A DNA stretch of 64,000 bases, taken from positions 310,149 to 374,148 of the forward strand of contig NZ_ATYR01000001.1 of the NCBI RefSeq assembly GCF_000427785.1. The letters are read 5' to 3'. This stretch comes from Massilia alkalitolerans DSM 17462. GTDB lineage: Bacteria > Pseudomonadota > Gammaproteobacteria > Burkholderiales > Burkholderiaceae_D. A program made the position numbers and the translations under genes. Numbering within the stretch: position 1 is the first letter of the stretch; the number at the start of each line of letters is the position of its first letter. Positions 1-9,352 of the stretch are shown here, in pieces. A model generated the notes under the pieces. That model was not told the origin of the DNA. It searched no databases and saw only the letters and a list, made by a program, of their open reading frames with translations.

Positions 1-879
1 TTCGCCACCTTCGACAACCTGATGAACGTGCTGACCCGCACCGCCTTCATCGGCATCATCGCGGTCGGCATGACCTTCGTGGTCGTCTCCGGCGGCATCG
101 ACCTCTCGGTCGGCTCGATGGCGGCGCTGATCGCGGGCGTCATGATCGTGGCGATGAACGCGCTGGCAAGCGGCGCGAATCCGCCCGGCGCCGTCACCAT
201 CGTCCTGCTCGGCATCGGGCTGGCGCTCGCCTTCGGCGCGGTATTCGGCATCCTGCACGGATTCCTGATCGCACGCGGCCGCATCGAAGCCTTCATCGTC
301 ACGCTCGGCACCCTCGGCGTGTTCCGCGCCGTGCTGACCTGGCTGTCGGACGGCGGCGCCCTGACGCTCGATTTCACCTTGTCCGAGACCTACAGCCCGG
401 TGTACTACCACAGCCTGCTGGGCGTGCCGGTGCCGGTATGGGTGTTCGCCCTGGTGGCCCTGCTGGGCGCCCTGATCCTGAACCGCACCGCCTACGGCCA
501 GCACGTGCAGGCGATCGGTTCCAGCGAACAGGTGGCGCGCTACGCCGCGATCCGCGTCGACCGGGTCAAGGTGCTGACCTACCTGCTGCTGGGCGTGTGC
601 GTGGCGATCGCCACCATCCTGTACGTGCCGCGCCTGGGTTCGGCCACGCCCACCACCGGCATCCTGTGGGAGCTGGAGGCCATCGCCGCGGTGGTCGTGG
701 GCGGCACCTCGCTCAGGGGCGGCTCGGGCCGGGTCATGGGCACCGTGATCGGCGCCATCCTGCTGTCCGTGATCGGCAACATCCTGAACCTCACCAGCAT
801 CATCAGCGTGCACCTGAACCCTGCCGTGCAGGGCTTGGTGATCATCGCCGTGGCTTATTTGCAGCGCGGCCGCCGCTGA
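1..879 (+). CDS. Sugar ABC transporter permease (RbsC family), 5' end outside window
   Basis: Inner-membrane permease of a ribose/xylose-type ABC importer. The reading frame is open from base 1 and continues into an internal ATG at 22, so the true start lies upstream of the window. The family signature [17 protein letters not shown] sits near the visible N terminus, and the later [16 protein letters not shown] loop is the usual contact with the ATPase. Many hydrophobic segments cover the rest. The binding-protein gene starts 29 bp downstream, so the two are cotranscribed; the ATPase gene should lie to the left. Substrate cannot be told from the sequence. Confidence 0.93.
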   Translation, partial: FATFDNLMNVLTRTAFIGIIAVGMTFVVVSGGIDLSVGSMAALIAGVMIVAMNALASGANPPGAVTIVLLGIGLALAFGAVFGILHGFLIARGRIEAFIVTLGTLGVFRAVLTWLSDGGALTLDFTLSETYSPVYYHSLLGVPVPVWVFALVALLGALILNRTAYGQHVQAIGSSEQVARYAAIRVDRVKVLTYLLLGVCVAIATILYVPRLGSATPTTGILWELEAIAAVVVGGTSLRGGSGRVMGTVIGAILLSVIGNILNLTSIISVHLNPAVQGLVIIAVAYLQRGRR

Positions 880-908
880 ACCGTTCATCCATTAACAAAG
901 GAATCTCC

Positions 909-1871
909 ATGCGTCCATCCAAACGACAATTCGGCAAACTGGCCGCGGCCTGCCTGCTGGCGCTCGGCACGGGCCAGGCGTTCGCCGCCGACAAGCTCAC
1001 CATCGGCGTGGCCATCCCCACCGCCACCCATGGCTTCACCGGCGGCATCGTCTGGTGGGCCAACCAGGCCAAGCGCGAGCTGGAAGCGGCCAATCCTGGC
1101 TTGAAGATCATCGTCAAGACCGCCGGCAGCACGCCCGAGCAGGCCAACCAGGTGCAGGACCTGCTGGTGGTGAACAAGATGAACGCGCTGGTGATCCTGC
1201 CGCTGGAATCGGCCTCGCTGACCCAGCCGGTGGCCCAGGTCAAGAACAAGGGCGTCTACGTGACCGTGGTCGACCGCGGCCTGACCAACCCGGCGGCCCA
1301 GCATGCCTATGTCGCCGGCGACAACACGGCCTTCGGCAGGCTGCCGGCCGAGTACCTGGCCAAGCGTATGAACGGCAAGGGCAATATCGTGGTCCTGCGC
1401 GGCATGCCGAGTACCATCGACAACGAGCGCGTCAAGGCCTTCCAGGCCGAGATCGGGAAGCACCCGGGCATCAAGGTACTCGATGCCAAGTACGGCAACT
1501 GGAACCGCGACGACGCCTTCAAGGTCATGCAGGACTACCTGACCCGCTTCAAGCAGATCGACGCCGTGTGGGCCTCCGACGACGACATGGCGATCGGCGT
1601 CATCAAGGCCATCGAGCAGGCCAAGCGCAGCGACATCAAGGAGGTGTTCGGCGGCGCCGGCGCCAAGTTCGCGGTCAAGAAGGTGATGGATGGCGACAAG
1701 CTGGTGCAGGCCGACGTGTCCTATTCGCCCAAGTTCATCTACGACGCCATCAAGATGACCGCCAACGCGCGCCTGAAGGGCCAGGCACTGCCGAGCAGGA
1801 CGATCATTCCGTCGGTCCTGATCACGCGCGAGAACGCCAAGCAGTTCTATTTCCCCGATTCGCCTTACTGA
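909..1871 (+). CDS. Periplasmic sugar-binding protein of the ABC importer
   Basis: A 320-residue solute-binding protein of the ribose-binding (Peripla_BP_4) type. The start at 909 is supported by AAAGGA about 6 bp upstream and by a signal peptide ending in GQAFAADK. The mature part has the two-lobe pattern, with [16 protein letters not shown] at the first lobe and [19 protein letters not shown] in the second. It delivers the sugar to the permease encoded just upstream. Its neighbours downstream are an isomerase and an oxidoreductase, suggesting that the transported compound is an unusual sugar or polyol rather than ribose. Confidence 0.92.
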   Translation: MRPSKRQFGKLAAACLLALGTGQAFAADKLTIGVAIPTATHGFTGGIVWWANQAKRELEAANPGLKIIVKTAGSTPEQANQVQDLLVVNKMNALVILPLESASLTQPVAQVKNKGVYVTVVDRGLTNPAAQHAYVAGDNTAFGRLPAEYLAKRMNGKGNIVVLRGMPSTIDNERVKAFQAEIGKHPGIKVLDAKYGNWNRDDAFKVMQDYLTRFKQIDAVWASDDDMAIGVIKAIEQAKRSDIKEVFGGAGAKFAVKKVMDGDKLVQADVSYSPKFIYDAIKMTANARLKGQALPSRTIIPSVLITRENAKQFYFPDSPY

Positions 1872-1888
1872 TACGACAGGCCACCAGC

Positions 1889-2944
1889 ATGAAAACCATC
1901 AAGGGACCGGCGATCTTCCTCGCCCAATTCATGGGCGACCAGGCGCCCTTCGACACCCTGGCCAACCTGGCCGCCTGGGCCGGCGGCCTGGGCTACGAGG
2001 GCATCCAGCTGCCGACCGACAAGCGCCTGTTCGACCTCGACATCGCCGCCGAGAGCCAGGACTACTGCGACGAAATCAAGGGCGTGCTGGCCGCGCACGG
2101 CCTGGCGATCACCGAGCTGTCGACCCACCTGCAGGGCCAGCTGGTGGCCGTGCACCCGGCCTACGACGCCCTGTTCGACGGCTTTGCCGCGCCGCAGGTG
2201 CGCGGCAACCCGCGGGCGCGCCAGGAGTGGGCGGTCGGCCAGATGAAGAACGCGGCGCGCGCCTCGCGCCGCCTCGGCTTGAACACGCACGCGAGCTTCT
2301 CGGGCGCGCTTGCCTGGCCCTACCTGTATCCGTGGCCGCAGCGGCCCGCCGGCCTGGTCGAGGAAGCCTTCGGCGAACTGGCTCGGCGCTGGCTGCCGAT
2401 CCTGGACGCGTTCGAGGAGGCCGGCGTGGACGTCTGCTACGAACTGCATCCGGGCGAAGACCTGCACGACGGCGTGACGTTCGAGCGCTTCCTCGAGGGC
2501 GTTGGCGGCCACCGCCGCGCCAACATCCTGTACGACCCGAGCCACTTCGTGCTGCAGCAGCTCGATTACCTGTCCTTCATCGACATCTACCACGAGCGCA
2601 TCAAGGCCTTCCACGTCAAGGACGCCGAGTTCCGCCCGAACGGGCGCCAGGGCGTCTACGGCGGCTATACCGGTTGGCAGGAACGCGCCGGGCGCTTCCG
2701 CTCGCTCGGCGACGGCCAGATCGACTTTTCCGCCATCTTCTCGAAGCTGGCGCAGTACGACTTTGCCGGCTGGGCGGTGCTCGAATGGGAGTGCTGCCTC
2801 AAGCATCCGGAAGACGGCGCGCGCGAAGGCGCCGATTTCATCCGCCGCCACATCATCCGGGTGGCCGAACGGGCGTTCGACGATTTCGCAGGTGGCGGCG
2901 CCAACCGCGCCGCCCTGCGCCAGCTGATGGGGATCGAAGCATGA
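1889..2944 (+). CDS. Sugar phosphate isomerase/epimerase, TIM-barrel (AP endonuclease 2 fold)
   Basis: A 351-residue member of the xylose-isomerase-like TIM-barrel family. Metal-ligand segments typical of the fold are visible in order: CYELHPGE, YDPSHF, FHVKDAE and LEWECC. It starts 17 bp after the binding-protein gene and its TGA overlaps the next ATG (ATGA), so translation is coupled to the dehydrogenase. In comparable operons these enzymes act on keto or keto-acid forms of inositol-like or rare sugars. The exact substrate is not deducible here. Confidence 0.88.
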   Translation: MKTIKGPAIFLAQFMGDQAPFDTLANLAAWAGGLGYEGIQLPTDKRLFDLDIAAESQDYCDEIKGVLAAHGLAITELSTHLQGQLVAVHPAYDALFDGFAAPQVRGNPRARQEWAVGQMKNAARASRRLGLNTHASFSGALAWPYLYPWPQRPAGLVEEAFGELARRWLPILDAFEEAGVDVCYELHPGEDLHDGVTFERFLEGVGGHRRANILYDPSHFVLQQLDYLSFIDIYHERIKAFHVKDAEFRPNGRQGVYGGYTGWQERAGRFRSLGDGQIDFSAIFSKLAQYDFAGWAVLEWECCLKHPEDGAREGADFIRRHIIRVAERAFDDFAGGGANRAALRQLMGIEA

Positions 2945-4140
2945 GTGCGATCGGACGCAATGAAACGGACAAGCAGGACGGCCTGCCCCCGCGCCGGTTG
3001 CGCCTGGGGATGGTGGGTGGCGGCGACGGCGCCTTCATCGGCGCCGTGCACCGCATCGCGGCGCGCCTGGACGACTGCTACGAGATCGTGGCCGGCGCCC
3101 TCTCCAGCGACGCCGAGCGCGCCTTGCGCAGCGGCGCGGCGATCCGGCTCGACCCGGCGCGCAGCTACAGCGACTACCGCGAGATGGCGCGGCTGGAAAG
3201 CCAGCGCCCGGACGGCATCGACGTGGTGGCGATCGTTACCCCCAACCACCTGCACGCCCCGGTGGCGAGAAGCTTCCTGGAAGCGGACATCCACGTTATC
3301 TGCGACAAGCCGCTGGCCATTTCGCTAGACGAAGGCCGCGAATTGGCCGCGCTGGCGCAGGCGAAGGGGCGCGTGTTCGCCCTCACCCACACCTACAGCG
3401 GCTACCCGATGGTGCGCCATGCGCGCGAACTGGTCGCCTCGGGCGCGATCGGCGACGTGCGCCTGGTGCACGTCGAATACGCCCAGGACTGGATGGCCGA
3501 AGCCGCCAACCAGTCGCCGGAATTCCAGGCCACCAACTGGCACAACGATCCGCGCCGCGCCGGCCCGACCGGCTGCACCGGCGACATCGGCACCCATGCC
3601 TTCCACCTCGCGGCTTTTGTTACCGGCATCCAGCCGAGCGAACTGCTGGCCGAGCTGCACTCGTTCACGCCGGAGCGCATCCTGGACGACCACGTGCAGG
3701 TGATGCTGCGCTACCCGAACGGCGCGCGCGGCATGCTGTGGTCGAGCCAGATGGCGACCGGCTGCGAGAACGCGCTGAAGCTGCGGGTGTTCGGCAGCAA
3801 GGCCAGCCTCGCTTTCGACCAGGAAAACCCGAACGAGCTCATTCTCACGCCCCAGGGCGGCTGTGCGCAGCGGCTCACGCGCGGCCGCGTGGGCGGCGTC
3901 GCTGCCGGGCATGCCACCCGTGTTCCCTGCGGCCATCCGGAAGGCTACCTGGAGGCGTTCGCGCAGCTGTACCGGGACGCGGCGGCGCAGATCCATGCGG
4001 TCGAGGCCGGCCAGCCATTGCCGGAGGCGAGCGCCAGCCTGCCCACGGTCGAGGACGGCGTGGCCGGCCTGCGCTTCATCGACGCCGTGCTGGCCAGCCA
4101 CGACGCGGGTTCGCGCTGGGTGGAACTCGGAAAAAAATAA
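2941..4140 (+). CDS. Gfo/Idh/MocA family NAD(P)-dependent oxidoreductase
   Basis: A 399-residue dehydrogenase of the glucose-fructose oxidoreductase/inositol dehydrogenase family. The N-terminal Rossmann segment reads LGMVGGGDGAFIGAVH, followed by the family hallmark CDKP (in VICDKPLAIS) and by DIGTHAFH, which carries the catalytic histidine region. The ATG at 2941 overlaps the isomerase stop by 4 bp, so I reject the longer open frame upstream. Together with the isomerase it should oxidise and rearrange the sugar imported by the adjacent ABC system. Confidence 0.92.
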   Translation: MSAIGRNETDKQDGLPPRRLRLGMVGGGDGAFIGAVHRIAARLDDCYEIVAGALSSDAERALRSGAAIRLDPARSYSDYREMARLESQRPDGIDVVAIVTPNHLHAPVARSFLEADIHVICDKPLAISLDEGRELAALAQAKGRVFALTHTYSGYPMVRHARELVASGAIGDVRLVHVEYAQDWMAEAANQSPEFQATNWHNDPRRAGPTGCTGDIGTHAFHLAAFVTGIQPSELLAELHSFTPERILDDHVQVMLRYPNGARGMLWSSQMATGCENALKLRVFGSKASLAFDQENPNELILTPQGGCAQRLTRGRVGGVAAGHATRVPCGHPEGYLEAFAQLYRDAAAQIHAVEAGQPLPEASASLPTVEDGVAGLRFIDAVLASHDAGSRWVELGKK

Positions 4141-4224
4141 ATCTGGCGGCGCATGTCGAATCCGGACCTTCCTGTTCGTCGTAGTGGCAGTAGCACCCCA
4201 CAACCAGAACAGGAGGTCCACATC

Positions 4225-4707
4225 ATGTCACAAGCAACACGTCCGATTCCCGAAGGTTTCCACAGCATCACCCCGCACCTGGTCTGCAAGGGCGCGGTCG
4301 ACGCCATCGCGTTCTACCAGCAAGCCTTCGGCGCCGTCGAACTCGATCGCATGCCGGGGCCCGGCGGCAGGCTGCTGCACGCCAGCATCCGCATCGGCGA
4401 TTCGATCCTCATGCTGTGCGATGAATTCCCCGAATTCTGCAGCAGCGGGCAGATGCCCGCGCCGGGGTCGGCGGTCTCCATCCACCTGTACGTGCCCGAT
4501 GCCGACGCGGTCTGGGAACGCGCGCTGGCCGCCGGCGGCCAGCCCATCATGCCGCTGGGCGATGCCTTCTGGGGCGACCGCTACGGCCAGCTGGTCGATC
4601 CCTTCGGCCACCGCTGGGCGATCGCCACCCACCTGCGCGACATGACGCCGCAGGAAATCGCGGCCGAGATGGCCAGGCAGGTGCCGCCCGTTTCCGCGGA
4701 CGCTTGA
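4225..4707 (+). CDS. VOC-superfamily protein, PhnB-like
   Basis: A 160-residue glyoxalase/bleomycin-resistance fold protein. The ATG at 4225 has a perfect AGGAGG eight bases upstream, which decides against the longer frame beginning at 4153. Typical PhnB-family blocks are ITPHLVCKGAVDAIAFYQQA, MPGPGGRLLHASIRIGDS and WGDRYGQLVDPFGHRW. Function in the cell is unknown; such proteins are often stress-linked. A clearly related paralogue lies at 45133-45606 on the other strand. Confidence 0.88.
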   Translation: MSQATRPIPEGFHSITPHLVCKGAVDAIAFYQQAFGAVELDRMPGPGGRLLHASIRIGDSILMLCDEFPEFCSSGQMPAPGSAVSIHLYVPDADAVWERALAAGGQPIMPLGDAFWGDRYGQLVDPFGHRWAIATHLRDMTPQEIAAEMARQVPPVSADA

Positions 4708-4713
4708 GCAGTC

Positions 4714-4816
4714 GGTAGGGTGGTCGGCTTCGCCGACCGCGCGTCCAGCTCCGGCATGCGCTGCTACAGCGCATCCGTGAGTCGAACGCGCGTTCGGCAG
4801 AGCCGAACACCCTACC
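4714..4816. repeat. Three-hairpin palindromic intergenic element, copy A
   Basis: A 103-bp element bounded by perfect 9-bp inverted ends, GGTAGGGTG and CACCCTACC. Inside are a left hairpin (GGTCGGC-TTC-GCCGACC, 4722-4738), a central hairpin with ATGCGCTG/CAGCGCAT arms, and a right hairpin (GTTCGGC-AGA-GCCGAAC, 4792-4808). Two more copies lie at 22076 and 36326. It sits between the ends of convergent genes and may also terminate transcription. Confidence 0.8.
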
Positions 4817-4853
4817 AAACCAGTACCTCGGCATCGGATCGAGTCCGATTGTC

Positions 4854-6275
4854 CTAGCCGGCCAGCGTACGCTCTAGAAAGCGGAAGGTCGCCGGGTCCT
4901 GCAGCGCGGCCACGTTCAGGCGCATGCGGGTCGAGGGCAGCTGGCTTGGCGAGAACAGGCTGCCCGGCGCCAGCAACAGGTCTTCCCTCATGGCGCGCGC
5001 GGCCAGTTCGTTGGTGTCGCGGCCGGCGTCGACCCACACGAACATGCCGCTGGCTGGCGCCGGCTCGGGGCGCAGGCCGAGCGCCTCGATCTGGCGCAAT
5101 GCCTTCGGCCGTACCGCGTCCAGGCGGCTGCGCACCCGGTCCAGGTGCTTGCGGTAGAGTCCATCGGACAGGATCTTGTAGACCACGCGCTCGCCAATGT
5201 CGCTGGTGGTGAGCGTGGCCAGCATCTTGCGGTCGGCCAGGCGCTGCGCCCGCTCGGGTGAGGCCGCGATGAAGCCGACCCGCAGGTTGGGCGCCATCGA
5301 TTTCGAAAAGCCGCCCAGGTAGATCACCTGGCGCAAGCCGTCGAGCGCCGCCAGGCGCGTCGCATTTCCGGGATGGAGATCGGCGTAGATGTCGTCCTCC
5401 ACCACCGTAAAACCATGCTGCTCGGCCAGGCGCAGGACCTGGAAGGCTTTCGAGGCCGACAGCGAGGTCGAGGTCGGGTTGTGCAGCACCGAGTTGATCA
5501 CGTACAAGCTAGGCTGGTAGCGGGCCGCCAGCTCGGCCAGCTGCTCCAGGTCGGGACCGTCGCCAAGGCGGCGCACGCCAACCACGTTCAGTCCCATGGC
5601 GGCGAACGATCCGAACATCAGGAACCAGGCCGGATCGTCGACAAAAATGGTGTCGCCCGGCCGGCAGAACTCGCGCGCCACCAGGTCGAGCGCCTGGCTC
5701 ACGCCCAGGGTCATGACGATCTGTTGCGGCGGCGCACCGATCTCGAACTCGGCCAGCTTGCGCTGCAGCTGCTGACGCAGCGGCAGGAAGCCCTGCGGCG
5801 CGCCATAGCCGAGGAAGGCGGCGCTGTTCTGCCGGCTCAAACTTGCCAGGCCCTTGGCCACGGCCGGACCGTCGAGCCAGTCGGCCGGCAGCACGCCCGC
5901 GCCGGGCGAATGCTGCAGCGGGGACTGCCGGAACATATTGCGGATCAGCCAGGCGACGTCGAGATTGGCGCCGACGCTCCCTGCCGCCCCCGCCGCCCTG
6001 TCGCCCGGGCCGGTCGGTGCCGGCGCCCGCCCGCGGACGAAAAACCCGGCGCCGCGGCGCGAATCCAGGTAGCCCTGGGCCACCAGCCGGTCATAGCTGG
6101 CCACCACGGTGAAGGGCGACACGCCATGGCTTGCTGCGAACTGGCGGATCGAGGGCATGCGCGCGCCGGGGCGCAGCAGGCGCTCGTCGATGCAGCTGGC
6201 TACGGCGCGGACGATCTGGTCGGCCAGCGGCTCGCCGGAATCGCGCGCCAGGCTCAAGACGGGCGTATTGGTCAT
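4854..6275 (-). CDS. MocR-type regulator: GntR helix-turn-helix fused to aminotransferase
   Basis: A 473-residue MocR/PdxR-family transcription factor. Residues about 13-80 form a GntR winged helix (MPSIRQFAASHGVSPFTVVA, then the wing SRRGAGFFV). The rest is a class I aminotransferase domain with the PLP lysine in YLGGFSKSMAPNLRVGF. Such proteins use PLP or an amino-acid adduct as effector. It is transcribed away from the EamA exporter across a 114-bp gap, the classical MocR arrangement in which the regulator controls the neighbouring gene. The intergenic half-sites are listed separately. Confidence 0.9.
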   Translation of the reverse strand: MTNTPVLSLARDSGEPLADQIVRAVASCIDERLLRPGARMPSIRQFAASHGVSPFTVVASYDRLVAQGYLDSRRGAGFFVRGRAPAPTGPGDRAAGAAGSVGANLDVAWLIRNMFRQSPLQHSPGAGVLPADWLDGPAVAKGLASLSRQNSAAFLGYGAPQGFLPLRQQLQRKLAEFEIGAPPQQIVMTLGVSQALDLVAREFCRPGDTIFVDDPAWFLMFGSFAAMGLNVVGVRRLGDGPDLEQLAELAARYQPSLYVINSVLHNPTSTSLSASKAFQVLRLAEQHGFTVVEDDIYADLHPGNATRLAALDGLRQVIYLGGFSKSMAPNLRVGFIAASPERAQRLADRKMLATLTTSDIGERVVYKILSDGLYRKHLDRVRSRLDAVRPKALRQIEALGLRPEPAPASGMFVWVDAGRDTNELAARAMREDLLLAPGSLFSPSQLPSTRMRLNVAALQDPATFRFLERTLAG

Positions 6276-6311
6276 TTCACCATCACAGTGAAGAAATTAA
6301 GTAGTAAAGTG

Positions 6312-6328
6312 TACTGGGACTGTATTGG
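6312..6328. promoter_or_regulatory. Possible MocR half-sites in the divergent promoter region
   Basis: Two direct repeats, TACTGG (6312-6317) and TATTGG (6323-6328), lie 11 bp apart in the gap between the MocR gene and the exporter gene. MocR proteins bind paired direct repeats, so this is a reasonable operator candidate. The repeats are short and could be chance. Confidence 0.3.
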
Positions 6329-6389
6329 CCCATCGCGCTAGCATAGACCTGTCTTCAGCCTCGCCGCAAGTATCTTTCGAAGGAGTCCC

Positions 6390-7310
6390 ATGCCTACCGC
6401 CGCCTGTCCCTCCGCCACTGCCATCCGCAGCACGGATGCCCTCGATCAGAACCGGGGCATGCTGCTCGGCCTGCTCGGCGTCGCGATGTTCAGCCTGACC
6501 ATGCCCTTCACCCGCATGGCGGTCGCGCAGCTCGATCCCGTGTTCGTCGCGCTCGGCCGCGCCCTCGGCGCCGCCCTGCTGGCGGCGGGATGGCTGCTCT
6601 GGCGCCGCGCCCCGCTACCGCCGCGCGCCGCCCTGCTGCCCCTGGCGCTGGTGGCAGGCGGCTGCATCGTCGGCTTCCCGCTCCTGACCTCGATCGCCCT
6701 GCGCAGCCTGCCTGCCTCGCACGGCGCCCTCTTGGTAGGCGTGCTGCCTCTGGTGACGGCGCTGTACGCCGCCCTGCGCGGCCATGAGCGGCCATCGAGC
6801 GGCTTCTGGGGCATGTCCCTGCTCGGTTCCGGCCTGGTGGTGGGCTTCGCCCTGGCCCAGGGCGGCGGCAGCCTGCATCCGGCCGACCTGCTGGTGTTCG
6901 GCGCCGTGGCCGCGGCGGCGGTCGGCTATGCCGAAGGCGGCCGCCTGGCACGCAGCCTGGGCGGGCCGGAAACCATCTGCTGGGCGCTGGTGCTGGCGGC
7001 GCCGGTCCTGCTCCCGGTGCTGCTGTGGCATGGGATTCCCGCGCTGGGCGGCGTGGGAATGGCGTCCTGGCTCGGCTTTGCCTACGTCACCGCGATCTCG
7101 ATGTTCATCGGTTTCTTCTTCTGGTACCGCGGCCTGGCGCTGGGCAGGGTGGCGCGGGTGGGCCAGGTGCAGCTGCTGCAGCCCTTCATGAGCCTGGTGG
7201 GCGCCGCCCTGCTGCTGGGCGAGGCGCTGACCCTGGCCAACTGCGCCTTCGCGCTGGCGGTTGCCGCCGTCGTGTTCGCGGGACGCCGGATGGCGGTGCG
7301 CCAGCAGTAA
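6390..7310 (+). CDS. EamA/DMT-family drug-metabolite exporter
   Basis: A 306-residue inner-membrane protein with two EamA repeats and about ten hydrophobic segments. The first begins at residue 24 (MLLGLLGVAMFSLTMPFTRM) and the second repeat at about residue 165. The ATG at 6390 follows GAAGGAG at good spacing. It is divergent from a MocR regulator, so it is probably an amino-acid or metabolite exporter induced by that protein. The substrate is unknown. Confidence 0.88.
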   Translation: MPTAACPSATAIRSTDALDQNRGMLLGLLGVAMFSLTMPFTRMAVAQLDPVFVALGRALGAALLAAGWLLWRRAPLPPRAALLPLALVAGGCIVGFPLLTSIALRSLPASHGALLVGVLPLVTALYAALRGHERPSSGFWGMSLLGSGLVVGFALAQGGGSLHPADLLVFGAVAAAAVGYAEGGRLARSLGGPETICWALVLAAPVLLPVLLWHGIPALGGVGMASWLGFAYVTAISMFIGFFFWYRGLALGRVARVGQVQLLQPFMSLVGAALLLGEALTLANCAFALAVAAVVFAGRRMAVRQQ

Positions 7311-7376
7311 AACATGCTTGCGGGCGCCGGGTGGACGTACAATATCGGCTTCTTTCACTGCAACGTCACAAAAACC

Positions 7377-7838
7377 ATGTCCGTCTACGATAAACTCAAA
7401 GAACTGAACATCACCCTGGCCGCGCCGGCCACCCCGGCCGCCGCCTACGTCATGTACGTGCAGACCGGCAACCTCGTGTTCATCTCGGGCCACATCGCCA
7501 AGAACGCCGACGGCTCGCCGAACGCGGGCATCCTGGGCCGCGACAAGACCACCGCCGACGGCCAGGTTGCTGCGCGTTCGGTCGCCATCGACCTGATCGG
7601 CACCCTGCAGGAAGCCGTCGGCGGCGACCTGAACCGCGTCAAGCGCATCGTCAAGGTGATGAGCCTGGTTGCCTCGACCCCGGAATACAATGAGCAGCAC
7701 CTGGTCACCAACGGCTGCTCGGAACTGATCGGCGAAGTCTTCGGCGAAGCCGGCAAGCACGCCCGTTCGGCCTTCGGCGTCGCCTCGCTGCCGCGCGGCA
7801 CCTGCGTCGAGATCGAGCTGATCGCTGAAGTTGCCTGA
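7377..7838 (+). CDS. RidA-family protein (long YjgF/YER057c/UK114 type)
   Basis: A 153-residue RidA-superfamily protein. Start 7377 is chosen because family members begin at this point; the frame extends upstream to 7314 without family-like sequence. The conserved arginine is in HARSAFGVASLPRGTCVEIE, the region that holds the imine/enamine carboxylate in RidA. It is longer than the ~125-residue canonical RidA. A class I aminotransferase gene lies downstream, and PLP enzymes produce the reactive enamines that RidA proteins clear. A -10-like TACAAT is at 7338-7343. Confidence 0.9.
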   Translation: MSVYDKLKELNITLAAPATPAAAYVMYVQTGNLVFISGHIAKNADGSPNAGILGRDKTTADGQVAARSVAIDLIGTLQEAVGGDLNRVKRIVKVMSLVASTPEYNEQHLVTNGCSELIGEVFGEAGKHARSAFGVASLPRGTCVEIELIAEVA

Positions 7839-7843
7839 TCCTT

Positions 7844-7869
7844 GTTGCCTAAACATTTGTTTAGGCAAC
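7844..7869 (+). terminator. Hairpin after the RidA gene
   Basis: A perfect 11-bp inverted repeat, GTTGCCTAAAC with its complement GTTTAGGCAAC around a 4-base ATTT loop, begins 5 bp after the RidA stop codon. There is no strong U-tract, only an AT-rich stretch, so it may be a weak terminator or an mRNA-stabilising stem. Confidence 0.55.
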
Positions 7870-8006
7870 ATTGCAATTGTTTAATTAGTACCGATCGCGG
7901 GCTGGGCCTACCCGGCCCGGTCCATCCCGAGGCCGCCTACCCGCGTGCCTTATAATGGTCCGGCACTACCCGTGCGGTCCCTTCCTGAGAGTCCTGTGAG
8001 AACAGC

Positions 8007-9200
8007 ATGAAAATCGAGAATCCAAACCCCATCCAGTGGCAGTTTTCGGAACGCGCGCAGCAGCTGCAAAGCTCGTTCATCCGCGAAATCCTGAAGATCA
8101 CCCAGCGTCCGGAGATCATCTCCTTCGCGGGCGGCCTGCCTTCGCCAGCCACCTTCCCGGTCGAGCGCATGAAAGAAGCGTACGACAAGGTACTGTCCGA
8201 GGCGGGCAAGGTCGCGCTGCAGTACGGTCCGACCGATGGCTACGGCCCGCTGCGGGAATGGATTGCCAATTCGCTCTCCACGGAAGGCAGCCGCATCCTG
8301 CCTGAACAGATCCTGATGACCTCGGGCTCGCAGCAGGCGCTCGACCTGCTGGGCAAGGTCCTGATCGACGAAGGCAGCCGCGTGCTGGTCGAGACCCCGA
8401 GCTACCTGGGCGCCCTGCAGGCCTTCTCGGTCTACCGTCCCGAATTCAAGTCCGTCGACACCGACGAACACGGCCTGGTGCCGTCGTCGATCGACGCGAT
8501 CGCGCAAGGCGCACGCCTGCTGTACGCCCTGCCGAACTTCCAGAACCCGACCGGTCGCAGTTTGTCGGTCGAACGCCGCCAGGAATTGGTGGAAACCTGC
8601 GCCCGCCTCGGCCTGCCGCTGATCGAGGACGATCCCTACGGCACGCTGAGCTACAAAGGCGAGCCGATGCCGAAGATGGTGGCGATGAACCCGGACGGCG
8701 TCATCTACATGGGTTCCTTCTCGAAGGTGCTGACCCCGGGCATCCGCCTGGGCTACGTCTGCGCCCCGCTGCCGCTGGTGCGCCGCCTCGAGCTGGCCAA
8801 GCAGGCGGCCGACCTGCACACCGCCCAGCTGACCCAGATGGTGGTGCACGAAGTGGTCAAGGACGGCTTCCTGGACCAGCACATCCCGACCATCCGCAAG
8901 CTGTACGGCGACCAGTGCCAGGTGATGCTGGACGCGATGGCCGAGCACTTCCCGGCAAGCGTGACCTGGACCCGCCCGGAAGGCGGCATGTTCATCTGGG
9001 TGACCCTGCCGCAGAGCATCGACGCCATGAAACTGCTCGACCAGTCGCTGGCCGCCCGCGTGGCCTTCGTGCCGGGCGCGCCGTTCTACGCGAACGAGCC
9101 GGCCACCAACACCCTGCGCCTGTCCTTCGTGACCGTGCCGCCGGAGCGCATCCGCGAAGGCATTGCCATCCTTGGCAAGCTGATCAAGGACATGCTGTAA
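8007..9200 (+). CDS. PLP-dependent class I/II aminotransferase (2-aminoadipate/aromatic type)
   Basis: A 397-residue aminotransferase resembling LysN and other 2-aminoadipate or multi-substrate aminotransferases. Visible blocks are ISFAGGLPSP near the N terminus, TSGSQQALDLLGKVL, PNFQNPTGRSLS, the aspartate-containing LIEDDPYG, and the PLP lysine in MGSFSKVLTPGIRLGY. The C terminus RLSFVTVPPERIREGI carries the substrate-binding arginine. A -10-like TATAAT is at 7951-7956. The donor and acceptor cannot be fixed from sequence alone. Confidence 0.9.
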   Translation: MKIENPNPIQWQFSERAQQLQSSFIREILKITQRPEIISFAGGLPSPATFPVERMKEAYDKVLSEAGKVALQYGPTDGYGPLREWIANSLSTEGSRILPEQILMTSGSQQALDLLGKVLIDEGSRVLVETPSYLGALQAFSVYRPEFKSVDTDEHGLVPSSIDAIAQGARLLYALPNFQNPTGRSLSVERRQELVETCARLGLPLIEDDPYGTLSYKGEPMPKMVAMNPDGVIYMGSFSKVLTPGIRLGYVCAPLPLVRRLELAKQAADLHTAQLTQMVVHEVVKDGFLDQHIPTIRKLYGDQCQVMLDAMAEHFPASVTWTRPEGGMFIWVTLPQSIDAMKLLDQSLAARVAFVPGAPFYANEPATNTLRLSFVTVPPERIREGIAILGKLIKDML

Positions 9201-9222
9201 TCCGTCCGCAGCATCGTAACCA

Positions 9223-9247
9223 ACCGCCGGCCTGACCGGCGGTTTTT
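9223..9247 (+). terminator. Rho-independent terminator
   Basis: An ACCGCCGG/CCGGCGGT stem with a 5-base loop is followed by a run of five T. It lies 22 bp after the aminotransferase stop codon and ends that transcript. Confidence 0.85.
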
Positions 9248-9352
9248 CATTTTATTCAACACAAGTGGATATAAGACAACACTGTACCCACAAGTCACTC
9301 TGAAAAGAGTATCATCCGTTGCAGTCTTACCTTTCGGCAACACTGCAACTGA

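Noticed and set aside
9297..9310. ACTCT-GAAA-AGAGT hairpin before the diguanylate cyclase gene
   Set aside because: The stem is only 5 bp, with no T-run or conserved placement; likely chance.
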